Below the pieces are notes generated by a model. The model ran no database searches and was not told where the DNA came from. It saw only the letters and a list, made by a program, of their open reading frames with translations. A program made the position numbers and the translations under genes. Shown in pieces: positions 1 to 10,683 of a stretch of DNA of 64,000 bases (position 1 is the first letter of the stretch; every line of letters starts with the position of its first letter). Source of the stretch: Cupriavidus basilensis. Its GTDB lineage: Bacteria > Pseudomonadota > Gammaproteobacteria > Burkholderiales > Burkholderiaceae. The stretch spans positions 2,108,001-2,172,000 of the forward strand of contig NZ_CP062804.1 of assembly GCF_008801925.2 (NCBI RefSeq), read 5' to 3'.

Positions 1-191
1 TTCCTGGGTCTGGGCGACCCGAACCACATGAGCTGGGGCTATATGGTGGGCTCGGCGCGCACCGTGCTACGCCAGGCCTGGTGGATGGCGGTGTTTCCCG
101 GCACGGCCATCCTGCTGACGGTGCTGGCGCTCAATATGGTGGGCGAAGGCCTGAACGACGCGCTCAATGCGCGCCTTGGCGGGAGCGGACG

Positions 192-195
<4 letters not shown>
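1..195 (+). CDS. Dipeptide/oligopeptide ABC transporter permease, C-terminal fragment
   Basis: The window opens inside this gene; only the last 64 residues are present. They contain the end of a hydrophobic permease (a membrane segment near AVFPGTAILLTVLALNMVGEGLNDALN), and the pattern NMVGEGLNDALNARL is typical of DppC/OppC-type inner-membrane subunits. Its stop codon overlaps the ATG of the following fused ATPase gene (ATGA), so the two are translationally coupled and belong to one importer. Substrate specificity cannot be read from this fragment. Confidence 0.85.
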
Positions 196-1858
<1,663 letters not shown>

Positions 1859-1862
<4 letters not shown>

Positions 1863-2863
1863 CCCGCACCGACCTCGACAATCTGGCCGGGACACGCAAC
1901 AAGATGGACATGACGACAACCAAGCCCCCCTGCGTGGCGCTGCTCAGCAGCGTGCTCGACATGCACTACCTGGTACCCGCCTTCCGCGCGGCGGCGCCCG
2001 GGCTGGACCTGCGCGTGGGGCCCGACCTGGGCGCGCTTGGCGACATCGATGCCGCGGTCTGCTGGGCGCCCCCGCCCGGCTTGCTGGCGGCCATGCCCAG
2101 GCTGCGCCTGGTGCAGTCGCTGGGCGCCGGCATCGACCACCTGCGCAGCGATCCGGACCTGCCGTCCGGGCCAACCGTCTGCCGCATCGTGGATACCGCC
2201 ATGGCCGGCACCATGACGGCCTACGTGACGTGGGCCGTGATCCAGCACCAGCGCAGCATGGGCGCCTATCTGGCCAGCGCGGCGGCCGGGCAGTGGCAGG
2301 AGCAGGCCATCGTGGCGCCGTCACGGCACCGCGTGGGCATTGCGGGGCTGGGCACGCTGGGCATTGCCAGCGCCCGCGCGCTGCAGGCGGTGGGCTATGC
2401 GGTGCGCGGCTGGAGCCGCAGCCCCAAGGCGGGCCTGCCCGAAGGCGTGGCAGCCTTCCACGGCCAGGAAGGGCTGGATGCCTTCCTGGCAGGCTGCGAC
2501 GCGCTGGTTTGCCTGCTGCCGCTCACCGCGCAGACGCAGGGGTTCCTGTGCGCGGACCTGTTCGCCCGCCTGCCGCGCGGCGCGCACCTGATCAACGTAG
2601 GCCGGGGCGGCCACCTGGTCGAGGCTGACCTGCTGCGCGCGCTGGACGACGGCACGCTGGGCGCGGCCACGCTGGATGCCTTCCAGCACGAGCCGCTGCC
2701 ATCCGGGCATCCGTTCTGGCGGCATCCGCGCATCAACGTCACGCCGCACGTGGCGGCCCGCACCGATCCGGCGACGATCGCGCGCCAGACGCTGGATAAT
2801 CTGGCCCAGCTGCGCCGCGGGCAGCGACCTGCCGTGGCAGTCGACCCGGCACAGGGATATTGA
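1859..2863 (+). CDS. D-2-hydroxyacid dehydrogenase (GhrA-like, glyoxylate/hydroxypyruvate reductase type)
   Basis: A 334-residue cytoplasmic NAD(P)-dependent 2-hydroxyacid dehydrogenase. The nucleotide-binding motif GLGTLG is visible mid-chain, followed by the family's catalytic set: Arg in NVGRGGHLVE, Glu in DAFQHEPLPSGHPFW and His in TPHVAA. The family reduces 2-oxoacids such as glyoxylate or hydroxypyruvate. The chosen ATG overlaps the stop of the ATPase gene (ATGA); an internal ATG at 1904 is possible because the first 15 residues are not conserved-looking. It sits in a run of plus-strand genes and may reduce the oxoacid formed by the next gene's transaminase (inference). Confidence 0.88.
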
Positions 2864-2947
2864 TATTGATATTGACGCGTTCGACCTTGGCATGCCGCTG
2901 CCCCAGCGCTCCGACACACCCGATACCAACAACAGGACGTCACTGAC

Positions 2948-4375
2948 ATGACCGTCGCCTTGCCCTCTCACGCCGCCCTTGCCGCAGACGATATCGCGGC
3001 CCACCTGCACCCCTTTACCAACCTGGCCGCCCACCCCGGCGTCGGCCCGCTCGTCATCACCAAAGGCGACGGCATCTATGTGGAGGACGACCAGGGCAAG
3101 CGCTACCTGGAGGGGATGTCCGGCCTGTGGTGCAGCGCGCTCGGGTTTAGCCATGCGCGCGTGATCGAGGCCGGCGTGCAGGCCATGCGCACGCTGCCCT
3201 ACTATCACACGTTCAACCATCGCTCCAACCCGGCGGCCATCATGCTGGCCGAGAAGCTGGTGGCAATGGCGCCGGTGCCGATGTCCAAGGTGTTCTTCGC
3301 CAACTCCGGCTCGGAGGCCAACGACACCGCCGTCAAGCTGGTCTGGTACTACCACAACGCCATCGGCAAGCCGGACAAGAAGAAGATCATCGCGCGCACC
3401 AACGCCTATCACGGCGTCACCGTGGCGGCGGCGAGCCTGAGCGGCCTGCAGGCCAATCACCGCGATTTCGACCTGCCCATCGACCGCATCCTGCGCGCCG
3501 GCTGCCCGCACCACTACCGCTATGGCGCGCCGGGCGAGAGCGAGGCGGTGTTCGCCAGCCGCCTGGCGCAGGAGCTCGAGGCACTGATCCAGGCGGAAGG
3601 CCCGGACACCATCGGCGCCTTCATCGCCGAGCCGGTGATGGGCGCGGGCGGCGTGATCGTGCCGCCAGCCACCTACTTTGCCGAGATCCAGGCCGTGCTG
3701 CGCCGCAATGACATCCTGCTGATCGCCGACGAGGTGATCTGCGGCTTTGGCCGGACCGGCGCGATGTTCGGCTCCACCACTTACGGCATGCGGCCCGATA
3801 TCCTCACCTGCGCCAAGGCGTTGTCTTCCGGCTACATGCCGATTTCGGCGGTGATGGTGTCGGAGAAAGTGCACGCGGCCATTGCCGCCAACAGCGGCAA
3901 GATCGGCACCTTCGGCCACGGCTTCACCTACTCGGGCCATCCGGTCACCACGGCGGTGGCGCTGGAGACGCTGCGCGTCTATGAGGATGACCACATCCTG
4001 GATCATGTGAACGCCATCGCGCCCCGCTTCCAGCAAGCGCTGCGTGCCTATGCCGGGCGAGCCCTGGTGGGCGAGGTGCGCGGGGTTGGCCTGCTGGGCG
4101 CGGTCGAGCTGGCGGCGGATCCGGCGGCGCGGCGCGCCTTCGACCCGGCCCTGAAGGCAGGCCCGCGCCTGGCTCAGCTGGCGCAGGAGCACGGCCTGAT
4201 CGTGCGCGCCATGGGCGACACCATTGCGTTCTGCCCGCCGCTGATCATCACCGAGGCGCAGATCGACGAGCTGTTCACGCGGTTCGAGCGCGCCATGGTG
4301 GCGCTGGAGCGTGAGCTCCCGGCCGGCAGCAAGGGCGGCAATGCTGGCAATGACGGCGACAAGGTTGCGGCCTGA
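2948..4375 (+). CDS. Class III PLP aminotransferase (omega-amino acid:pyruvate type)
   Basis: A 475-residue fold-type I aminotransferase. It has the SGSEANDTAVKL phosphate/cofactor region, the ADEVICGFGRTG motif and the Schiff-base lysine in CAKALSSGYMP at residue 290. The subgroup moves terminal amino groups from beta-alanine, GABA or polyamine-derived substrates to pyruvate. The start codon follows a short spacer after the dehydrogenase; the stop overlaps the next gene by one base (TGATG). With an importer, a polyamine-type deacetylase and a second PLP enzyme in the cluster, a diamine or amino-alcohol substrate is plausible. The exact amine donor is not determined by sequence. Confidence 0.92.
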   Translation: MTVALPSHAALAADDIAAHLHPFTNLAAHPGVGPLVITKGDGIYVEDDQGKRYLEGMSGLWCSALGFSHARVIEAGVQAMRTLPYYHTFNHRSNPAAIMLAEKLVAMAPVPMSKVFFANSGSEANDTAVKLVWYYHNAIGKPDKKKIIARTNAYHGVTVAAASLSGLQANHRDFDLPIDRILRAGCPHHYRYGAPGESEAVFASRLAQELEALIQAEGPDTIGAFIAEPVMGAGGVIVPPATYFAEIQAVLRRNDILLIADEVICGFGRTGAMFGSTTYGMRPDILTCAKALSSGYMPISAVMVSEKVHAAIAANSGKIGTFGHGFTYSGHPVTTAVALETLRVYEDDHILDHVNAIAPRFQQALRAYAGRALVGEVRGVGLLGAVELAADPAARRAFDPALKAGPRLAQLAQEHGLIVRAMGDTIAFCPPLIITEAQIDELFTRFERAMVALERELPAGSKGGNAGNDGDKVAA

Positions 4376-5316
4376 TGACCGGCCCGGCCAATCCTTCGCT
4401 ACGGCTCACCACGGCGAGTGCGCGCCGCGATGGCATCGCGCTGTTCTTCTGCGCGCTGGTGGCGTTTGCCAGCTACGACGCCTTCTGCAAATGGATGCTG
4501 CGCGACCACTCGGCGCCCATGATGAACCTCACCCGCTATGTGTCGGTAAGCGTCATCGCGCTGGTGTGGCTGCTGCGCGAAGGCGGCCTGAAGCTGTGGC
4601 GCACGCCCTGCAAATGGCTGCTGCTGGCACGCGGGCTGGCGCTTGGCATCGTGGCAAGCTGCTTCATGGCGGCGCTGGTGCACATGCCGCTGGCAGAGGC
4701 CACCGCCATCTACTTCACCGCGCCGCTGATCATGGTGGCGCTGTCGCCGGCGGTGCTGGGCGAGCGGGTGGGACGCGCGCAGTGGGCGGCGGTGCTGGCC
4801 GGCTTTGGCGGCATGCTGCTGATCGTGCGGCCCGGCGGCGACCTGCCGCTTGTCGGCACGGTGCTGATGATGGTCTCGGCCGTATGCTACGCGGCCTTCC
4901 AGCTGCTGACGCGCCGGCTGGCGGGCGTGGTCGCCGGGCCGGTGCTCTATGCCTGGACCGCGCTGATCTGCCTGGTGGTGACCGGCGTGCCGGCGCTGGC
5001 GACGCTGCCTGAGGTCATGCCGCCCGCGCCCGACATCTTGCTGATGATGGCCGGTGGCGCCTGCAGCGGCCTGGCCCAGTTGCTGCTGCTGGCCGCCTTC
5101 CGGCGCGTTGCCGCCTCCACGCTCGCGCCGCTCAATTACTTTCAACTGCTGCTCGCCGTGCTGATCAGTACCTTTGTCTTCCAGCGCCCGCCCGATGGCA
5201 TCGCGCTGGCGGGCATCGTGCTGATCATGCTGTCGGGCGGCTACCTCGCATTGCGCGGGCGGCAGGCGCCGCCCGCTCCGCAGGTAAAGCCGGTCGTAGC
5301 CCGACCCAAGGACTAA
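4375..5316 (+). CDS. EamA/DMT-family membrane transporter
   Basis: A 313-residue inner-membrane protein with about ten hydrophobic segments and two EamA repeats, the usual size of drug/metabolite transporters. A motif such as PLAEATAIYFTAPLIMVALS is typical of RhaT/YdcZ-like members. It starts on the last base of the aminotransferase stop codon and ends 4 bp before the GntR regulator, so it is embedded in the operon. Members export amino acids, metabolites or nucleotide precursors; here it may relieve accumulation of pathway intermediates or act in uptake, which cannot be decided. Confidence 0.88.
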   Translation: MTGPANPSLRLTTASARRDGIALFFCALVAFASYDAFCKWMLRDHSAPMMNLTRYVSVSVIALVWLLREGGLKLWRTPCKWLLLARGLALGIVASCFMAALVHMPLAEATAIYFTAPLIMVALSPAVLGERVGRAQWAAVLAGFGGMLLIVRPGGDLPLVGTVLMMVSAVCYAAFQLLTRRLAGVVAGPVLYAWTALICLVVTGVPALATLPEVMPPAPDILLMMAGGACSGLAQLLLLAAFRRVAASTLAPLNYFQLLLAVLISTFVFQRPPDGIALAGIVLIMLSGGYLALRGRQAPPAPQVKPVVARPKD

Positions 5317-5320
5317 GCCC

Positions 5321-6046
5321 ATGTCTGATTCCGCATTCGACGAATCCTCGCCCTTTGCCTCCATCGAAGTCTCCGACCTGGTGGCGGCGGTGGAGGCGCA
5401 ACTCACCCAGGCCATCGTCGAAGGCCGCCTCCCGCCCGGCAGCCGCATCGTCGAGGCCGACATCGCCCGCCGCATGAATGTCAGCCGCGCGCCGGTGCGC
5501 GAGGCGGCGCGGCGGCTGGAGCGCCAGGGTGTGCTGGTCTCGCGCCCGCGCCATGGCTTTGCCGTGCGCACGGTGACGGTGCGCGAGATCGACGACCTGT
5601 TCCAGGTACGGCTGAACCTGGAACTGATGGCCGCATCGCTCGCCTGCAAGCAGGCGCCGCAGGCCGGGCTGAAGCAGCTCGTGGCCATGGTCGACCGCAT
5701 GGTGCAGGAGGCCGAATCGCTGCCGCAGATCGAGCGCGTGGCGCGCGACCTGGCGTTCCACACGGCTATCTGCGAGCTGTCCGGCAATGCCTACCTGCAT
5801 CGCATGTTCTCCATGATGCAAACGGAGATCCGCATGATCGTGGCGCTGATCGACAGCGTGTACCACGACCCGAAGGCCGTGGCCGAGACCCATCGCCCCA
5901 TTGCCGAGGCGATTGCGCGGCGCGACGAGGCCGCCGCGCAAGCCGCGGTGCGCTTTCATATCGATGACGCCTGGGTCCATGTCCGGGCGGTGTTCATGCA
6001 AAAACAGGGCGCCGCCGAGGCGCCCCCGATGGAGTCCGTCCTATGA
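5321..6046 (+). CDS. GntR-family regulator, FCD (FadR) subfamily
   Basis: A 241-residue transcription factor: an N-terminal winged helix (about residues 25-90, with ARRMNVSRAPVREAARRLERQG as recognition region) and a C-terminal FCD ligand-binding bundle containing the acidic/histidine residues that usually hold a metal or carboxylate effector. It lies inside the plus-strand catabolic cluster and overlaps the next gene by 4 bases, so it most likely represses this operon until a pathway intermediate binds. No obvious operator palindrome was picked out close upstream. Confidence 0.9.
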   Translation: MSDSAFDESSPFASIEVSDLVAAVEAQLTQAIVEGRLPPGSRIVEADIARRMNVSRAPVREAARRLERQGVLVSRPRHGFAVRTVTVREIDDLFQVRLNLELMAASLACKQAPQAGLKQLVAMVDRMVQEAESLPQIERVARDLAFHTAICELSGNAYLHRMFSMMQTEIRMIVALIDSVYHDPKAVAETHRPIAEAIARRDEAAAQAAVRFHIDDAWVHVRAVFMQKQGAAEAPPMESVL

Positions 6047-7071
6047 AAGTCGTCTACAGCGATCTGCATCTCGACCACGACCCGCACGCGTTCATGGTGC
6101 GCGGCAAGATGAAACGCAGCAACGAGCAGCCCGAGCGCGCCCTGCGCCTCCTGGCAGCGGTGCGCGCCGATGGCCACGACGTGATTGCCCCCGCCGATCA
6201 CGGCCCCGGCCCGCGCGCCGCGATCCACACGCCGGAATACCTGCGCTTCCTGGAAACCGCGTACGACCGCTGGCAACTGCTGCCCGACGCCTCCGAAGAG
6301 GTCTTGCCCAACATCCATCCCTTCCCCGGGCAGCCCTGCACCTATCCCGACAGCGTGGTCGGCCAGGCGGGCTTCCACATGGGCGACGCCGCCTGCTCCA
6401 TCGGGCCCAACACCTGGCGTGCGGCGGTCGGCTCGGCCGACGTGGCCACCCACGCCGCGCAACTGGTCGCCGACGGCGAACGCGCCGCCTATGCGCTGTG
6501 CCGCCCGCCGGGCCACCACGCCTATGCGGACCGCGCCAACGGCTTTTGCTACCTGAACAACACCGCCATTGCCGCGCAGCACCTGCGCCGCCACCATGAC
6601 CGTGTCGCCATCCTCGACATCGACATGCACCACGGCAACGGCACCCAGGGCATCTTCTACCAGCGCAACGATGTGCTGACCGTGTCGCTGCATGGCGACC
6701 CGATGCTGTTCACGCCCTTCTTCACCGGACACGCGCACGAGCGCGGCGAGGCCAAGGGCCTCGGCTACAACATCAACCGCCCGCTGGCGCGCGGCACCGG
6801 CGACGAGGCCTACCTGGCGGCGCTGCGCGATGTGTGCCAGAGCATCCGCGCCTTCGCGCCCGGGGCGCTGGTGGTGGCGCTGGGGCTGGACGCGCACGAG
6901 CGCGACCCGTACCAGGCACTGGCCGTCACCACGCCCGGCTTCGCCCTCATCACGGCAGAAATCGCGCGGCTGGGCTTGCCGACGGTGCTGGTGCAGGAAG
7001 GCGGCTATCTCTCCGACGATCTCGGGCCCAACCTGTCCAGCGCGCTGCGCGGCTTCGCGAGCGCGGCATGA
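6043..7071 (+). CDS. Histone deacetylase-like acetylpolyamine amidohydrolase
   Basis: A 342-residue zinc hydrolase of the arginase/deacetylase fold. The catalytic elements are all visible: PPGHHAY with the His pair at residues 158-159, DIDMHHGNGTQ with Asp and His zinc ligands near 194-196, GLDAHERDP with the third ligand, and the Tyr in QEGGYL that stabilises the oxyanion. Length and motifs match acetylpolyamine amidohydrolases, which remove acetyl groups from acetylputrescine, acetylcadaverine or acetylspermidine. The ATG overlaps the regulator's stop; its own stop overlaps the kinase start. Its presence argues that the cluster handles N-acetylated or acyl-blocked amines (inference). Confidence 0.92.
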   Translation: MKVVYSDLHLDHDPHAFMVRGKMKRSNEQPERALRLLAAVRADGHDVIAPADHGPGPRAAIHTPEYLRFLETAYDRWQLLPDASEEVLPNIHPFPGQPCTYPDSVVGQAGFHMGDAACSIGPNTWRAAVGSADVATHAAQLVADGERAAYALCRPPGHHAYADRANGFCYLNNTAIAAQHLRRHHDRVAILDIDMHHGNGTQGIFYQRNDVLTVSLHGDPMLFTPFFTGHAHERGEAKGLGYNINRPLARGTGDEAYLAALRDVCQSIRAFAPGALVVALGLDAHERDPYQALAVTTPGFALITAEIARLGLPTVLVQEGGYLSDDLGPNLSSALRGFASAA

Positions 7072-8129
7072 ACGGGCCGGCAAGCGCGGCACTGGTGGCC
7101 GCCGATGTGCTTAGCGAAGGCTCGCCCGAAGTCCCTGTGACGTGGGCGATGGCGCTGCTCACGCAGCACTACGGGCTGGCGGGCCGGCTCTCTCCGCTGA
7201 GCGGCGAACGCGACCGGAACTTCCTGCTGGAAACGCCGGCGGCAAGCTACATGCTCAAGGTATCCCACCCGGCCGAGCTACCGCTGGTGGCGGACTTCCA
7301 GACCCAGGCGCTGCTGCACATCGCGGCGGCCGACCCCGCCCTGCCCGTGCAGCGCATCGTGCCAACCCTGGCGGGCCAGCCATCGCTGATCGCCCAGCCA
7401 CCCGGTGGCGAAGCGCGCGTGGTGCGCCTGTTCACCTACCTGCCTGGCGTGCCGCTGCCCAAGGCGCAGCGCTCGCAAGCGCAGGCACGGGAGCTGGCGC
7501 GCACGCTGGCCCGGCTCGACCTGGCGCTGCGCGACTTGCGCCATCCCGCCGGCGAACTCGAGCTGCCGTGGGACATCCAGCGCGCCGACCGCGTGCGCGG
7601 CCTGCTCGACAGCGTCCCGGACGTGGCGCGCCGCGCGCTGGCAAACCGCGCGCTGGATCGCTTTGCCGCCAATGTGCAGCCCCGGCTGGCGCACCTGCGG
7701 GCCCAGCCGATCCACAACGACTTCAATATCTATAACGTGCTGGTCGACCCGCAAGACCATGCGCGCATTGCGGGCGTGCTGGATTTTGGCGACATGGTCC
7801 ATGCGCCCCTGATCGACGACCTGGCCGTTGCCGCCGCCTATCAGGTTGACCCCGCCGGCGACACCATGGCCACGCTGGCGGACTTTGCCGCCACCTATCA
7901 CGCGGTACTGCCGCTGCAAGCCGATGAGGTCGACGTGCTGTTCGACCTGGTGCAGGCCCGGCTGGTGATGGTGGTAGCCATCAGCGGCTGGCGCGCCGCG
8001 CGGCATCCGGAAAACGCGCCTTACCTGCTGCGCAACAACGCGGTCTCCTGGGACCGGCTGGCGGCCTGCGACGCGATCCCCACCGAACAAGCACGCTCCG
8101 TCCTGCGCCGTGCCTGCGCGGTAGCGTGA
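7068..8129 (+). CDS. APH-fold small-molecule kinase, likely amino-alcohol (hydroxylysine-type) kinase
   Basis: A 353-residue phosphotransferase of the aminoglycoside phosphotransferase superfamily. The catalytic loop reads HNDFNIYNVLVD (His216, Asp218), followed by the metal-binding LDFGDM about 23 residues later. The N-lobe shows the ATP-binding pattern with a Lys in YMLKVSH. The gene overlaps the deacetylase by four bases and is followed 20 bp later by a PLP enzyme that closely resembles phospho-lyases acting on O-phosphorylated amino alcohols. In animals and some bacteria such pairs are hydroxylysine kinase plus 5-phosphohydroxylysine lyase, so the likely substrate is a hydroxylated amine or amino acid; which one is unknown. 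Confidence 0.82.
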   Translation: MNGPASAALVAADVLSEGSPEVPVTWAMALLTQHYGLAGRLSPLSGERDRNFLLETPAASYMLKVSHPAELPLVADFQTQALLHIAAADPALPVQRIVPTLAGQPSLIAQPPGGEARVVRLFTYLPGVPLPKAQRSQAQARELARTLARLDLALRDLRHPAGELELPWDIQRADRVRGLLDSVPDVARRALANRALDRFAANVQPRLAHLRAQPIHNDFNIYNVLVDPQDHARIAGVLDFGDMVHAPLIDDLAVAAAYQVDPAGDTMATLADFAATYHAVLPLQADEVDVLFDLVQARLVMVVAISGWRAARHPENAPYLLRNNAVSWDRLAACDAIPTEQARSVLRRACAVA

Positions 8130-8149
8130 CCACGACTCCAAGGAATCCG

Positions 8150-9463
8150 ATGACCATGGCAGCAGCCACCCCAAGCGTTGCAGCGCTGACCGAGCGGCGC
8201 GCCCGCGTGCTCGGCCCGGCGTACCGCCTGTTCTACGAGGAGCCGCTGCACATCGTGCGCGGCGATGGCGTCTGGCTTTACGACGCCAACGGCGAGCGCT
8301 ACCTCGATGCGTATAACAATGTGGCATCGGTCGGCCATTGCCATCCACAGGTGGTGCAAGCCATTGCCCGCCAGGCGGCGCAGCTCAACACGCACACGCG
8401 CTACCTGCACGAGGGCATCCTGGATTACGCGGAGCGCCTGCTGGCCACCATGCCGGACGCGCTGGGCCATGCCATGCTCACCTGCACCGGCAGCGAGGCC
8501 AACGACCTGGCGATGCGCATCGCGCGCGCCCACACCGGCGCACAAGGGCTGATCATCACGCGCTTTGCCTACCACGGCGTGACCGCGTCCATTGCCGAGG
8601 CATCGCCCTCGCTCGGGCGCTACGTGAAGCTCGGCGACAACGTGCGTACCGTGCCGGCGCCGGACAGCTACCGCGTTGCGCCGGCGCAGCTCGGTGCTGT
8701 CTTTGCCGACGGTGTGCGCCACGCCATCGAGGACCTGCGCGCGCATGGCATCCGCCCCGCCGCGCTGCTGGTCGACACCGTGTTCTCCAGCGACGGCATC
8801 TTCACCGATCCGCCCGGCTTCCTGAAAGATGCGGTCGCCGCCATCCGCGCGGCCGGGGGCGTGTTCATTGCCGACGAGGTGCAGCCCGGCCTGGGACGCA
8901 CCGGCGAGGCGTTCTGGGGATTCCAGCGGCATGGCGTGGTGCCGGACATCGTCACCATGGGCAAGCCAATGGGCAACGGGCATCCGCTGGCCGGCCTGGC
9001 CGTGCGCCCCGAAGTGCTGGCGGCGTTTGGGCGCGAGTGCCGTTACTTCAACACCTTCGGCGGCAACCCGGTGTCTGTCGCCGCCGGCATGGCGGTGCTT
9101 GACGTCATCGAGCAGACCCAGCTCATGGCGCAGGTGCGGCGCGTGGGCAAGTACTTGCGCGAGCGGCTGGCAGGCGTGGCGGCGCGGCATCCACTGATCG
9201 GCGATATCCGCGGGGCCGGGCTGTTCGTCGCGTTGGAGTTTGTCGACGACGGCGATGCCGCGCGGCCCGCGACCGCGCGCACGGCGCGCATCGTCAACGG
9301 CCTGCGGCGGCGCCACGTGCTGGTTGGCGCCACCGGCGAAGCGGCCAACATCCTGAAGATCCGCCCGCCGATGGTGTTCACCGAAGCGCACGCCGACCTG
9401 CTGGCCGACACCCTGGACGCGGTGCTGGCCGAGGTGGAGAGCGAGCGAGTGGCCCGAAGCTGA
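8150..9463 (+). CDS. PLP-dependent phospho-lyase of the ETNPPL/PHYKPL (AGXT2-like) class
   Basis: A 437-residue class III PLP enzyme. Its motifs YNNVASVGHCHP, TGSEANDLAMR, PDIVTMGKPMGNGHPLAG (Schiff-base Lys272), NTFGGNPVS and IGDIRGAGLF track the eukaryotic ethanolamine-phosphate and phosphohydroxylysine phospho-lyases closely, rather than transaminases such as the gene at 2948. These enzymes eliminate ammonia and phosphate to give an aldehyde. I chose ATG 8150 because AAGGA lies about six bases upstream; a GTG at 8126 overlaps the kinase stop and is less likely. It completes a two-step kinase/lyase module with the preceding gene. Confidence 0.87.
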   Translation: MTMAAATPSVAALTERRARVLGPAYRLFYEEPLHIVRGDGVWLYDANGERYLDAYNNVASVGHCHPQVVQAIARQAAQLNTHTRYLHEGILDYAERLLATMPDALGHAMLTCTGSEANDLAMRIARAHTGAQGLIITRFAYHGVTASIAEASPSLGRYVKLGDNVRTVPAPDSYRVAPAQLGAVFADGVRHAIEDLRAHGIRPAALLVDTVFSSDGIFTDPPGFLKDAVAAIRAAGGVFIADEVQPGLGRTGEAFWGFQRHGVVPDIVTMGKPMGNGHPLAGLAVRPEVLAAFGRECRYFNTFGGNPVSVAAGMAVLDVIEQTQLMAQVRRVGKYLRERLAGVAARHPLIGDIRGAGLFVALEFVDDGDAARPATARTARIVNGLRRRHVLVGATGEAANILKIRPPMVFTEAHADLLADTLDAVLAEVESERVARS

Positions 9464-9504
9464 ACCCGAAGCTGAACCCGCCCGCCATCCGGTCGACAGC
9501 CCGG

Positions 9505-10125
9505 CTAACGCGCCGCGAGCTTGGCGGCGATGCCGGCCACGTGCCGGCCCTGATACTTTGCGATCGCCAGTTCGTTCTCGCTCGGCTGGCGCGAGCCGTC
9601 GGCGGCCGTCAGGGTGGAGGCGCCATAGGGCGTGCCCCCCGTGATCTGGCTCATGTCCAGCAGCCGCGCTTCGGCGTAGGGCACGCCGACAATCACCATG
9701 CCCTGGTGCAGCAGCGTGGTGTGGAAGCTGGTAATCGTGGTCTCCTGGCCACCGTGCTGGGTGGCGGTGCTGGTAAAGACACTGCCGACCTTGCCCACCA
9801 GCCCGCCGCTCATCCACAGCCCGCCGGTCTGGTCGAGAAAGTTGCGCATCTGCGCGCACATATTGCCAAACCGTGTGGGGGTGCCGAACAGGATGGCATC
9901 GGCGTCGGCCAGTTTGTCCGGCTCCGCCACCGGCACATGGGCAAAAGCCGCCCGAGCGGCCTTGGCGCCACTCTTTTCCAGCACGGCGTCGGGCACCAGT
10001 TCCGGCACCTGGAGCAACGTCACCTCGGCGCCATCGACTTCTCGCGCGCCCGCCGCCACGGCCTCCGCCATTTTGTAGACGTGCCCATACATGCTGTAGA
10101 AGACCACCTGGATCTTGCAGGTCAT
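9505..10125 (-). CDS. wrbA: NAD(P)H:quinone oxidoreductase WrbA
   Basis: A 206-residue flavodoxin-fold FMN protein on the minus strand, converging on the phospho-lyase gene. The phosphate-binding loop [17 protein letters not shown] and the later segment [20 protein letters not shown] are the WrbA signatures. WrbA reduces quinones by two electrons, protecting against semiquinone stress. AGGAGA sits just upstream of its ATG at 10125. It is a single-gene unit with no obvious link to the amine cluster. Confidence 0.95.
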   Translation of the reverse strand: MTCKIQVVFYSMYGHVYKMAEAVAAGAREVDGAEVTLLQVPELVPDAVLEKSGAKAARAAFAHVPVAEPDKLADADAILFGTPTRFGNMCAQMRNFLDQTGGLWMSGGLVGKVGSVFTSTATQHGGQETTITSFHTTLLHQGMVIVGVPYAEARLLDMSQITGGTPYGASTLTAADGSRQPSENELAIAKYQGRHVAGIAAKLAAR

Positions 10126-10152
10126 GACATTCTCCTGAGTGCAATGCCAAAT

Positions 10153-10184
10153 ACGTAATGACGAAATGACGAAATGACGAAATA
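10153..10184. repeat. Octamer tandem repeat upstream of wrbA
   Basis: Four head-to-tail 8-bp units close to ACGAAATG (the first and last each with one change) lie 28-59 bp upstream of the wrbA start, followed by a partial unit. The tract is A/T-rich against a GC-rich background. It overlaps the expected promoter zone of wrbA. Confidence 0.8.
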
Positions 10185-10356
10185 CGAAATCGGGACTTCA
10201 GGCCGCAACAGGCCATCCGTTGAGTCTAGGCGACGCAAGCGCGCCGCGCGGTGACTGCCGCGCTTCCCTTCGCATCTTCGCCGCCTACAATGAAAGATCC
10301 TGGCTCATCCGCGCGGCACGGGCCCGCCCTGCCGGGGCCAATGATGGAGTACCGCA

Positions 10357-10617
10357 ATGACAACGACGTGTGCGCACCTTGCATTGAGCCATCCCGTCAC
10401 ACCCAGCGCGGAAGGCTGCGAGGAATGCCTGCGCAGCGGCGACGAATGGGTGCACCTGCGCTTGTGCCTGTGTTGCGGCCATGTCGGTTGCTGCGACGAC
10501 TCGCCCAACCAGCACGCCACCCGGCATTTCCTGGCCACGGAGCATCCGGTGATCCAGTCGTTCGAGCCGGGCGAAACCTGGCGCTGGTGCTATATCGACA
10601 AGCTGTTCATTCCTTGA
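10357..10617 (+). CDS. UBP-type zinc-finger protein
   Basis: An 86-residue protein built from one ZnF-UBP domain. The zinc-ligand pattern is clear: Cys5/His7, CEEC at 21-24, CLCC at 37-40, CGHVGCC at 40-46, and the histidines of NQHATRHFLATEHP. In eukaryotes this domain binds the free C-terminus of ubiquitin; bacterial stand-alone versions have no settled function. It is followed 66 bp later by a thioredoxin-fold gene in the same direction, suggesting co-expression. Confidence 0.88.
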   Translation: MTTTCAHLALSHPVTPSAEGCEECLRSGDEWVHLRLCLCCGHVGCCDDSPNQHATRHFLATEHPVIQSFEPGETWRWCYIDKLFIP

Positions 10618-10683
10618 GGGGTGCCCGGCGCCCGGCGCTCGCGCAAGCCGACCCCCATGCGCCAATCCTGCAAGGAGAATGTC

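Noticed and set aside
2856..2873. Three GATATT units spanning the hydroxyacid dehydrogenase stop codon
   Set aside because: Too short to be more than local slippage; no functional implication seen.
2321..4192. Long minus-strand open frame opposite the aminotransferase
   Set aside because: Arg/Gln/Ala-rich composition without motifs, lying opposite a convincing aminotransferase gene.
10153..10184. CRISPR-like repeat upstream of wrbA
   Set aside because: Units are only 8 bp with no spacers; a simple tandem repeat.
8021..10216. 731-codon minus-strand open frame spanning the phospho-lyase and wrbA region
   Set aside because: Its sequence is a composition artefact; both true genes in this span have complete motifs and ribosome sites in other frames.
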